Below are positions 20,312-29,739 of a DNA stretch of 64,000 nucleotides, one piece after another. The stretch's first letter is position 1; each line of letters opens with the position of its first letter. The notes beneath the pieces are model-generated. The model saw nothing but the letters and a program-made list of their open reading frames with translations. It was not told the DNA's origin and searched no databases. The DNA comes from Gracilaria gracilis. Taxonomy: Eukaryota; Rhodophyta; Florideophyceae; Gracilariales; Gracilariaceae. Both the position numbers and the translations under genes were made by a program. The stretch is from positions 248,001 through 312,000 of the forward strand of contig JARGSG010000030.1 in assembly GCA_030374805.1 (NCBI GenBank). The letters are read 5' to 3'.

Positions 20312-22357
20312 ATGAGTATCTTTCTCTTTTCTATTCTCACCCTTCCCCTCTACCTTTCCAACTCCGTCTCGCAGATTACCTGTCCGAGAGGTACATTTCA
20401 AGCACAACCTTCTTTGCAATGCGTCTCATGTCCCCCGGGTACATTCCAAAGCACGGTAAACGCAAGCTTCTGCGCCCAATGTCCACCAGGTCGATTCCAG
20501 CCATTCTCAGCCGCCCAGACAGCCGGTGCATGTCGGCCATGTCAGCCCGGAACGTTTTCACCTTCGGCTTCAGCTGCCTGCTTTCCATGTCCCTCCGGCC
20601 TTTCTTCAACGCCTGCCTCAGCGACTTGCGTAACGTGTCAACCAGGTACTTTTCTCTCTGGTTCGAATTCGTCCTCATTTCAGTCCCCATGTCAACCGTG
20701 TATGCGCGGATTTACCGATATGCCGAATCAGCTTTCCTGTACGGCTTGTCCTTCGGGGTTCGTAGCCCCTGTCGCCGCTTCTTCAAAAGACCAATGCACT
20801 ATTACATGTCCACCGGGGACACAGTCTAGTGCGAGTGGCTGCCAACCATGCTCCGAAGGTACATTCAGCCCCGATGGTAAGCGATGTCGAACATGTGCGG
20901 CCGGTACTGTTTCGAATAGAAAGGGAGCCAGCTCTTGCACAAAATGTTTGCCTGGCGAGAGAGCAGTCTTGGATGTGAAATCTAGCACTGTATCTCGATG
21001 TGAACCATGTCCCCCAGGAACTACAACATTTGCTTCCGGTGCTCTAATATGCCGTCAAGAGGGAAATCCATGTCCGCGTGGATATCTGCAACTCTCATCG
21101 GGCGATTGCATCCGCTGTCCTATTGATCATTTCTTCGATGCCACGAGCGAGCAGTGTGTGCCTTGCGATGATGGAGACGGTAGTGCAGGAGGCTTGCCTC
21201 TGAGTTGTACATCTTGTAGACGAATCGTGAGTGCTCGTATTAAAGACTCGAGGTGTTTTAGTGACGCTGTTGGAACTGTCGTTGTCAGCGGAGATCTAGA
21301 TTCGTGTCCACCGGGAACGATGATCGACGAGAGGCTGGGAGTATGTGTGGCTTGTCAGCGAGGGTCATTTTCTGCTACAGCAAATATGAACAAATGCACC
21401 TTATGTCCAGCCGGAAGTGTTCAACCCAACGTGATGGCCAAGAATTGTATTCCTTGTCCCAGTGGAACCGTTCCGGACGAAGACCGAGTCAAATGCGTTG
21501 TTCCACAAACAACTTGCCCCATTGGTACAAATTTGATTTTGAGAACTGGTGAAGTACAAGAAGAAAACGATGCTAAGAGAACCGCACTTTGCCTGTCTCA
21601 GGATTGTGATTCACCCCCGACAAATGTCACGTTAGTAGAATCTCGAACTTGCGGGCGATGCAAAAGAAACCAATCTCTGGATGCGAAGATGTCCTGCAAC
21701 CTATGTCCACTGAATTCTATCAGCGATGGAAAGTTCTGCGTGGAATGCCCATCTGGATTCATGCGAGACGTGGATGTCTGTGCTTGTCGCGGAGTCCTAG
21801 CACAGAATAAGGGTCTCGTGAGCGGAGTTTGTCGAGAGTGTCCGCCAGGAAGTTACGGCTATAGTCTTAATATTCTTGAAGCTCATCAATGTGTGCAATG
21901 TCCGGCAGGAACATACCGTGATCTGGAGAACGATTTCAGTCTTACTTCCTGTGACCCGACAATCGATGGCGCGTGTCCAAACCCTGCACCGTGCAAAAAC
22001 TGCCCTCCCAACACAATAACCCGAGAACCAGGATCTACACGATGTGAACCATGTCCACAAGGGACCTTCTCCTATGGCCTAGGAGAAACTGAATGCTTGA
22101 GAGAAGGGGGATTATCCGAGTCAGTGTCTTTCACTGATCCTCTTGGTACGATGGATGACTCTTCTATTTATCCTGAACAGACATCAACAGAACCGGTTCC
22201 GGATGAAACGGATGACATGCCGACAACCCCAGAACCGGAAGAATCTCAAAGACCCGAAATGGAACCACAAATCTCAGATAGACCCACGGCCTTGTCCGAC
22301 GAGTCTGTGTCTGAAACCAGAGAAGAAGTATTAGAAAGTCTTTCCCCTTTCGAATGA
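20312..22357 (+). CDS. Large secreted cysteine-rich protein with GCC2/GCC3 (ephrin-receptor-like) repeats
   Basis: One exon gives 681 residues from the ATG at 20312, which starts a good signal peptide (MSIFLFSILTLPLYLSNSVS). The body is about a dozen repeats built on C..CPPGTF or CP.G....C..CP, the GCC2/GCC3 / TNFR-like disulfide pattern, from residue 22 to about 600. Examples are PPGTFQSTVNASFCAQC, PPGRFQPFSAAQTAGAC and QPGTFSPSASAACFPC. The last 80 residues are acidic, Pro/Thr/Ser-rich and lack a membrane anchor, so the protein is probably extracellular. Such modules bind carbohydrate or protein partners in other organisms; no specific ligand can be inferred. An upstream ATG at 20252 is in frame but would spoil the signal peptide. 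Confidence 0.85.
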   Translation: MSIFLFSILTLPLYLSNSVSQITCPRGTFQAQPSLQCVSCPPGTFQSTVNASFCAQCPPGRFQPFSAAQTAGACRPCQPGTFSPSASAACFPCPSGLSSTPASATCVTCQPGTFLSGSNSSSFQSPCQPCMRGFTDMPNQLSCTACPSGFVAPVAASSKDQCTITCPPGTQSSASGCQPCSEGTFSPDGKRCRTCAAGTVSNRKGASSCTKCLPGERAVLDVKSSTVSRCEPCPPGTTTFASGALICRQEGNPCPRGYLQLSSGDCIRCPIDHFFDATSEQCVPCDDGDGSAGGLPLSCTSCRRIVSARIKDSRCFSDAVGTVVVSGDLDSCPPGTMIDERLGVCVACQRGSFSATANMNKCTLCPAGSVQPNVMAKNCIPCPSGTVPDEDRVKCVVPQTTCPIGTNLILRTGEVQEENDAKRTALCLSQDCDSPPTNVTLVESRTCGRCKRNQSLDAKMSCNLCPLNSISDGKFCVECPSGFMRDVDVCACRGVLAQNKGLVSGVCRECPPGSYGYSLNILEAHQCVQCPAGTYRDLENDFSLTSCDPTIDGACPNPAPCKNCPPNTITREPGSTRCEPCPQGTFSYGLGETECLREGGLSESVSFTDPLGTMDDSSIYPEQTSTEPVPDETDDMPTTPEPEESQRPEMEPQISDRPTALSDESVSETREEVLESLSPFE

Positions 22358-22584
22358 GCGAAGAATATGCATCGTTTTTCCGCAATACGAAGCGAAGGAA
22401 TTTTGGTCGGACGCGACTACAAGAAAACGGTTGATAGCTGATCTAGAATAAAGACGGACTGATCCGAAGCAGTCTCTGGAAGAAGTACATCTCAGGAATC
22501 CTGAGCAGTTCAAATTCTCTCGCATAGGACAGTTTATCATTGTAGAATTCACAAACTCAGACAATCGAAAATAAGTACAAAGGG

Positions 22585-22614
22585 TACCAACGGTAGCGTT
22601 TCAAGTTGGTACCA
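22585..22614. repeat. TACC-N3-GGTA palindrome pair
   Basis: TACCAACGGTAGCGTTTCAA is followed by GTTGGTACC. It contains the recurrent intergenic core TACCAACGGTA plus the GTAGCGTT extension seen again at 58399. Confidence 0.7.
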
Positions 22615-22700
22615 TCAACCCTGTGGACGTTCTCTGATAGCTTCGCAGACTAGAGACATTGCTAATTACCGACACGCATGACTCATATGTCCCCGACCGT

Positions 22701-24213
22701 TCACTTCTCTTTCGCATCTGAGGGTGGCTCATCACTCGCTGCAGCTTCAGCAGTCATGGACTCTAAAGTCCCAGTATACTTCTTAAGCAACTGAATCAAC
22801 CGGCCACGATGTCTTTCAAACATATCCTTGCGCAGCTCCATGTCATATGGAGAGCAACCTCTTGTTACTTTCAGAACAGTATAACTCACCCCCGTGAGAG
22901 GGAAATATTCCTTTTCGTTCACAGCTGCCGAGCGTGATCTGTACCCGTGTCTATGGAGAAGCAATTGTACATTCTGCGTGGACGCCCCCGTCTGCGCGTA
23001 CAGTTTCGCGTCCACCGGACCACTCAAGAAGAAATAATATCCATACTACTCTCACAGAACGATGAAGGGGTTAGCATGTCATACGACTTTGAGGAGCACT
23101 TTGCACGGAAAAACATTCCGCGTTCGCTCTTGCGCAGCAGTGGGAAGCAAGACTTACCCGCAAGTAATTTCCATATTCCTCTCTTTGCTCATAACCTTCG
23201 TCACCCTTCTCAACCCCTTCAGGTTCCGCTAGCATAAAGCTCACATCCGTAGACATGACATGGTCCGGTCGAGCGACCTTCCGGAGCGCAGAGCGTCCTA
23301 CTGTATTGGCAAACTTAAGGAGCCATGAGATGAACTTAAGATACGGCACAGAACTGGCAGCCTTACCAACCGATTTGGCCACCTCTTCCAAGCTCTTGAT
23401 AGCAATCAACTGCTCTTCGTTCAGTTTATCAATCTCCATGACGGTAAAACGCACTGACACGTCCCGCATACCCTCAGATTTACCGTCGAGTTTCGTGCCC
23501 CTTCTCTGAATGAATAATCTCTTTGTACCAGGTATAGGAACGAATGCATCAGGTTCAGATCCGGTGTCATGACCATCTGTCTCCGGGTCAAAGTGCAGAA
23601 ATGGAACATCACCAGGTCGAATGGGAAGGGCAGTAGGCAAGTCACCCAAGTCGATGGTCTTCTTCTTCGGCGTAATAGGGACAGTTCCATCCCTAAGTTT
23701 CGCCTTCTGTATCTGTTCAGAAAGTGCAGTGTCATTGCTACTACTTCCAATAGTTGTGGATGCGATAGATGATTCGAATTCCGAGACTTCATGATGATCA
23801 GTCTTCCTCGCCAAACTACAAAGGAGTAACTCATTGTCTCCGACAAAATCCTGTTGAGCCACACTGAAGCCAATGAACGAAACCTCGAAGTCATCATTTC
23901 TTCGTACCAAATCAGTGCACGAATCCTGACTGACCTTGACATACTCGGTGGCGGTGACCCGCGCACTAGACTCGTGCACATTGGGTCGCTCGGGAGCATA
24001 AAGGATCGAATCTGTCGTACCCGCTTCTGCAGCTTCCACCAAGACACGACGGAGAGTATGATACGGTGCATAGCGATAATAGAAATCACGTTTGCGAACG
24101 CCATTGTCCACGGCGCTTTGCAACGCCTTTCTCCGTACTTTGATGGAAACGGTATGAGAAGGTGTGGCGTCCGGAAAGATTCGGCTGGTGACTCGCGACT
24201 TGAGGTCCGCCAT
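22701..24213 (-). CDS. Two-exon protein of unknown function
   Basis: Exons 23158-24213 and 22701-23045 (intron 112 nt, TGCTAAC branch site, GTAAGT donor) give 466 residues. The N-terminal third is mixed alpha/beta with basic patches. A linker near 165-200 carries PKKKTIDLGDLP and other acidic/proline segments. A conserved-looking helical part (EVAKSVGKAASSVPYLKFISWLLKFANTVGR) precedes a beta-rich end with YGYYFFLSGPVDAKLYAQTG and PLTGVSYTVLKVTRG. No signal peptide or clear membrane span is seen, although the helix around WLLKFANTV is hydrophobic. Joining the two exons restores a continuous GNYLRYGYYFFL strand, which supports the splice model. I recognise no family. Confidence 0.7.
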
Positions 24214-24932
24214 CGTACAGCGTTCGGGAAGGGACTAGATGAGAGAAGATGTCGCGGAAAGCAACGCAAGAATGAGGAGCAGTATCTACCAGGTGAAACG
24301 TTCAAGATCGGCGTTTGACATTAGGTCCAGACATTTATGCAGAGTGCTTTGGTGGAGGCTCAGAGTAGCTTTATGAAGCAGCTGAAAAAGGCTACAGTCA
24401 ACTCTCGAGTTCTGCCGACTCGACAGACCTGTCTTGATGCAAGCATGCATACATACCATACCCAGTGTTCATTCAACCATACCATGTCTTTGAAGAAATC
24501 ACGAATTCTGTGCGTATCAGCAAGCAGTTAGAGGGCGAGATCTCGCGCAAGTGGATGTGCGCCCAAGCGGCGCCATGCGGAATCTCTGGTCAACCGTTGG
24601 CGGGAGGTTAAAGTTAGCCTTCAATATCCTTCATAACAATTGACAAATTATGGGCAGCTGGTTATGGCACACTTATGGGTCATCAGAAGCTCAGCTCAAG
24701 ATATTTCCGAAAAATCTTGCTGTACTGTTCTTAAACGAAGGAAAGGGCGATTGCGCGATTTGTGTCAGAGTTGGAGTTGATATGTTCGTCATAGTTATCG
24801 TGGGAATGCTTTGTCTTGGATCTAGTGGCGCAAATCAGTCAACACAAAGCTGCGTCGCACTCGTAACCGTGGTCTGATTCGGTCGCATCGCCCGCAAATC
24901 GGGCAATCAACCTTTCCTTCGTTTAACAACTG

Positions 24933-24972
24933 TACCGTTGGTAGTAAAACGCTAACCCTTACCAACTTGGTA
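24933..24972. repeat. Two TACC..GGTA palindromes 16 bp apart
   Basis: TACCGTTGGTAG and TACCAACTTGGTA flank AAAACGCTAACCCT. Both are variants of the dispersed palindrome. Confidence 0.65.
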
Positions 24973-27600
24973 CACGTAATGGTGCAGGCCCGTGAGAGTT
25001 ACGTAACCTTAAAAAGGCCAACTTGTAGCTCCACACTGTGGAGTCCACAGTAGCAGGGAAATTACCGTAATTAATTGGTAGGTTGTGCTGCTTTGAAACA
25101 CCAATACCTGTGTGGAGGTGAGCGTGTTTCTGTACACCGGCTGACATCAGCACCTCTTTTCGGTGGGGATTGGGTAACCTTACCATATTGGTTGTGTAAA
25201 CGTTGGAGTTTCAACAACCTCTGGTCCACAAGCTTGGCACGCAACCGAAAGCATCAAAACCATGGAAATGGTAACTTATATCAGAAGATCTTTCTGAGCT
25301 TCGTATTACAAACAGATTCTATCTAAGGCAGGGCTCCAACGAAGCCACTGGATGCGGTTTTCTTTAGGTTTTTCTCGAAGGGAATAGACTGGGTTTGAAT
25401 GACGGTAAACGCTACGGACTGGATCTTGCTGCCGTTCTCGCTGACGATAGATACGAAGGTTGGGTGGCAGGACGCTGGCCATGGGTTTTGAGTTGCCAAC
25501 TACAGATGCGCAGCGGGTTGACGTGGTGTGCGGCATACCGAGCGCCCTTCTGCTGACAGTCTCTAGTACAAGGGTAGACGCTTACGAATAGCTTTACAAT
25601 TGGATGAAGAGATTCGGACGGGGACAAGCGCCACAACCATTGTTGTCGAGCTACAGCTACCCTTGGTAGTTTAAAAAAAAGTGCATTGAAGAGCCGCCTC
25701 CTCTTGTCCGCGAAGGTCAGTACCAACCCATCCATCGTCCAACGAATTGTTGTGTCACGACTCCAAGAAAAGCAAAATTAAAACGCGATTGCTGAAGTCC
25801 AGTAATCTCCTTCCTTATTGCACACAGAATTATCTTTTTATTCGTATTGGCTTTTTCAATCAGTAACTTGCATTTTATTTCTTCTTTATTCTGGACAGCA
25901 GTCATCTGTTACTAGACTGCACTGCACTAGAGCTTCTATCTGCAGCTTTCTATCTTAAGGAAGGTCAACAAGTTCTGTGGTTCATTTGTATCCATATTGA
26001 TCTTGACATCTCCACGTCTATTCTTGGCCTCCGTTGGAGATCTCTCGTTCTTAATTCGCTTCGATCACGAAAAAGTGAATTGGAGACTAGCCCACCACAT
26101 GAAGGCTAGATGCAACAAATGGGAGGAACGGTATGAAGCCTTTACTCTGACTGGTCGATGCTCCCCCTTTCTCTTTAGCTACAACGTTGTTGTCTCGCTT
26201 GTAAGTGGCTTCATTGACTCTTTGGCTCACCTCTACGCCGGTCTTTCTTCTACGCGACGCTTTTACTACCGTCTTCGATTAGGTGATCTACTGTATTCAA
26301 TACTGGTTTTCAATTTCATACTGTTGCACCAGAGGCACGTGGATACTGTCCATTCTTTTCTGTGGACACTTAAACGAAACAGAAAGTTAAAGGTACGGCC
26401 CTTCTCTTAAATATAAACTATTAAGATATCAAAAAGGCTGGGTGTGAAGCACTGGCGGTAGATACATCTGTTATGGTTTAGAACCACGTTATAGGAGGAA
26501 AATTGAGTATCACTCGCTTTTTCAAAATTCTGATTTCCCTGCCAGTTCTTCGCCCTTAGTGCGGCATGGTTTTTATGTTGTCGACTTCCCGAAGAATCTG
26601 TGAGGAGGGCGTGCACTTTGTCTTGCGATGAGGAACACGGAGACGCCGCCACAGAACTGCTCTTGAGATTAAAGCAACTTAAGATGATCTATTCCTGGCT
26701 GATTCTTGTACAATACTGTTTATTGTATTGCACACATTCAGAGTGTAGTTATGCTTTTTTTGGATTAGAGAATCCTGCCTAACTTTACTATGTAATATTG
26801 TTTCGATTATAAACTGACCCACTCAGAGCCGAGCGTCGGTGGGAATAGAAGAGGTCCTGAGGTATGCGGGTTGCCGCAGAACGGGGTTTCAATCCTACTC
26901 ATGCTGTTACTTGTGGCTTGGAAGGGAGCCTGAATCTATAGGCCTTTATAGCCGTGCTGGGTGCAACAGCAGCGATAACGGTTTACATCGCGTTGAAAGG
27001 GTTTCTGGCATTGGGGAAGAACAGTGACGTGATACGTAGTGAGGGAGTGAGATCACGAGGACGTCGGCCGCTTTTCTCGTTTGGCCGCCACTTACAACTC
27101 TGGGGGCAAGCGCCAATGTCTATATCTACCCCTGGTCTAGGCTGGTTTTGTCAGGGCGGTACGGTGAAGGGCACAGAAAAAAAAGTATGCATATGTAACA
27201 AAAAGTGCCAAATCGTTATCTCGTATATGGGCACAGGAGAGGCGGCTATCGCAGTTGTAAACACATATCCGCCCGATGCTCACGGAGATACGTTTTCATA
27301 ATGATGATCATCGCCAAGGTTAAAAAACGATTGCAAATATATGAAAAAAAGCATGAACTGATTGCTTGTGATCATATCATCGACGAGATGTTGGGGGACA
27401 GATTCGTTAACGAACAAAGTTAAAAGGTTAGATACCATCGGTAACGCTAGATACCCTCTGAGGAGGATTGTCTGTTTCTGCAGGTTTCTGACATGTCTTG
27501 AAATCTGTGCACTTGCGTGCGGTCCACTAGATGACTGTATGATATGGGCGGCGGGAACCAAAACCATCGGGAAGAAGAGCTCTAGCGTTCTGAGTAAGAG

Positions 27601-27607
27601 TATAAAA
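27601..27607 (+). promoter_or_regulatory. TATA box of the YcnI-like gene
   Basis: TATAAAA lies 99 bases upstream of the ATG at 27706. Confidence 0.5.
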
Positions 27608-27705
27608 CGAACATATGATGGTCAGAGTTTTAAACGTTTGCTCTCAGCGTCCTCGTCGCAGAGGAAGCAGAAGTTTGTTGGTGCTCTTCTTGTCTGCTCT
27701 AGAAA

Positions 27706-28200
27706 ATGGTGTGCACTAAACTGTTTGTTGTTCAACTTGTGGTGCTGTTCGCCGCCGTATTCGCTCACGTGAAGATCACACCAGCGGAAGTACCGGCCGG
27801 AAAGTCGTCAATCATTCAACTGAGAGTATCCCATGACTGCGGCGATGAAACGATCGGCACGACGAACTTCACGATTGTGATGCCGATGAAGATGAGAGTG
27901 ACTGTGGAACAGGACACGACGTGGAGGATTCTGATAAACAAGAACGCTGAGGACGATGAGCATGTGACGTCAGTGACGTATCTGGGATTCTTGCCGGATG
28001 GATTCTACAAGTTGTTCGGACTGCGTGTGAGGATCCCGGAGGAAGCTGCGGGCGAGCAGTTGTTCTTCCCGAGTTACCAGGACTGTCACAACCAGGGTAC
28101 ATCTCTCGCTTGGGAAATGATTCCTAATGGAAATGGGACGAGGCTGAGGTATCCTGCGCCGTACGTGAATGTGACGGCTGGCGAGAGCAGCGGACACTAA
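27706..28200 (+). CDS. Secreted YcnI-like (DUF1775) copper-protein homologue
   Basis: A single exon encodes 164 residues. A typical signal peptide (MVCTKLFVVQLVVLFAAVFA) ends directly before HVKITPAEVPAG, so cleavage would expose an N-terminal histidine. The mature part follows the DUF1775/YcnI beta-sandwich pattern: HV.I.PAEVPAG, then LRVSHDCGDETIGTTNFTIVMP and TTWRI, with SLAWEMIPNG near the end. In bacterial YcnI the N-terminal His and a nearby acidic or aromatic residue bind Cu(II). Here the His is in the right place, and copper binding is inferred from that. The product should be extracellular. Two N-x-T sites (TTNFTI, YVNVTAG) could be glycosylated. Confidence 0.75.
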   Translation: MVCTKLFVVQLVVLFAAVFAHVKITPAEVPAGKSSIIQLRVSHDCGDETIGTTNFTIVMPMKMRVTVEQDTTWRILINKNAEDDEHVTSVTYLGFLPDGFYKLFGLRVRIPEEAAGEQLFFPSYQDCHNQGTSLAWEMIPNGNGTRLRYPAPYVNVTAGESSGH

Positions 28201-28429
28201 CTTTGACATAATGATGAAGAGCGGGATTGGTTTGGAGTGAGCAGAGCCTATCTAACCTTTAACTTGAGCAATAAAAGCGTGTCGATAGCTCAGTTATCGC
28301 TACAAGCCTGACGATTCAGAGCGCTAACGTGTACGCGCTGGATATGCCCTGGTGCATTAGTAATCGGTAGAAATGTGAAACTTTCAGCGCACGGAAACGG
28401 CCCAAAACGGCAAATTGGGTAAAGTCTAC

Positions 28430-28477
28430 TACCCTTGGTATATACCGAAGGTATACTGTAGCTACTACCCTTGGTAG
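28430..28477. repeat. Triple TACC..GGTA cluster
   Basis: TACCCTTGGTA, TACCGAAGGTA and TACCCTTGGTAG follow each other within 48 bases. Together they could fold into a larger cruciform. Confidence 0.75.
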
Positions 28478-28556
28478 CTAGATATTGATCACAGCGCGGC
28501 CGTTGTTGACGCGCAGTCAAAGACGTGAACAAGCTCAGTTATGTGTAGGAGCAATA

Positions 28557-28769
28557 ATGGCAACAGTGCGGCGCTCAAACGTGTCCAGCGCATGCGGTTT
28601 ACAAGACCAAGTGCACCAAGTGAATGACGATGGCGCCAAATTTAAACGGGACTGCATTACAGCGCAGCTGGCCTGTGCGATCCGATCGCGGCGAGCTATG
28701 GAGCATTACGTTTTGGCACGAGAGACGTTGATTGGCGATTTCAATCGTTTTAAACAACAAAGCGAATGA
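28557..28769 (+). CDS. Small open frame, 70 residues, uncertain
   Basis: The ATG at 28557 opens a frame (MATVRRSNVSSACGLQDQVH...) ending RFKQQSE. Composition is plausible but there is no motif, and it could be chance. Confidence 0.22.
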   Translation: MATVRRSNVSSACGLQDQVHQVNDDGAKFKRDCITAQLACAIRSRRAMEHYVLARETLIGDFNRFKQQSE

Positions 28770-29739
28770 ATTTGTAGTAAAAGGAAGAAAACACACAAAA
28801 GCGTTTTGGCGGCAAAAAGTTTTTGGCGCTCGCAGTCGATCGTATCTAACTGAATAACTGGATCAACACGATCGTCATTGTACCTTCGGCGTCAAGCTGC
28901 AACCTCGAAGCGAGTGCGCTACGCTAAACTTTTACTCTTATCTAGCTATGAGAGCTATAACTTTAGCCAGAAGGTGGCTGCAGCAGCTCCGTGCGGGCGG
29001 CTAGGGTTTTTCGCTGCGGCCCAAGTGCAAGCAAACATCGCCCACATCCACTTGGCGCGCCAAGCCAAGCGGAAAAAATGGAAGAAACGAAAAACTGCTG
29101 GCTGCAGCCATCGAGATGGCATCTTACACAACGCCGCTCCCGCACGCGCCGCGTACACGCCGGCTCGCACGCGCTTTCATACAAGCGCTCAATTCGCTCG
29201 TTGCTGAAACGCATTCAAAGCGCGCGTCTTTTCCATTTCAAAAGCCATATCGAGCCGACGTCGCTTCGCGCGATGCGCGACACGCGTGCCACACGCCGAA
29301 GCTCCGTCCTCGCACACACACACACACACATCGCAGCTCTGCTTGCTCATCCACGATCCACGATCCACGATCAGCTCACGTCCTTCTCCGCCGTTACGCT
29401 TTCCGTGCCCCACTTATCATACCGCGCTGCGCCGCGCCTTCTCTCGCCTTTTCCGGCGCTTGATCTGTTTCTCGCGTTGATCCGCCCCTTTCTGCACTCT
29501 GTGTGCCACTCAACGTTGCGATTCGCTCTCCTTTTCAACCTTCACATAAACTCATTCTTCCTCCACCCCCCCACCAACCACTTCTTTCCCCACGCGCCTT
29601 CAACTTCCTTCTTCAATAGTTCTACCTCTGCTTTCTCATCTAGTGAACCCTTTTCAGTCTCATCTTTGCCACTTCTTCTCCGTTCTCAGCCTCGCGCAAT
29701 CTCAGTCACTTTCCTATCCAATCAGTCAGTCACAACAAA
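28770..29739 (+). promoter_or_regulatory. Upstream region and pyrimidine-rich leader of the Argonaute gene
   Basis: It contains a (CA)n run at 29311-29330, three copies of CCACGATC/CGATCCA at 29350-29373, and from about 29450 to 29735 a C/T-rich stretch typical of a long 5' leader. Several frames are open but none has protein-like composition. Confidence 0.5.

Larger units (their letters stand above)
24214..27705. other. Gene-poor 3.5-kb stretch
   Basis: It contains several TACC..GGTA palindromes (24933, 24960, 25658) and short frames on both strands, the longest 137 codons at 25997-26410 without an ATG start or recognised motif. No transposon ends, RNA gene or spliced gene could be supported. 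The last 110 bases are the promoter of the YcnI-like gene. Confidence 0.35.
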
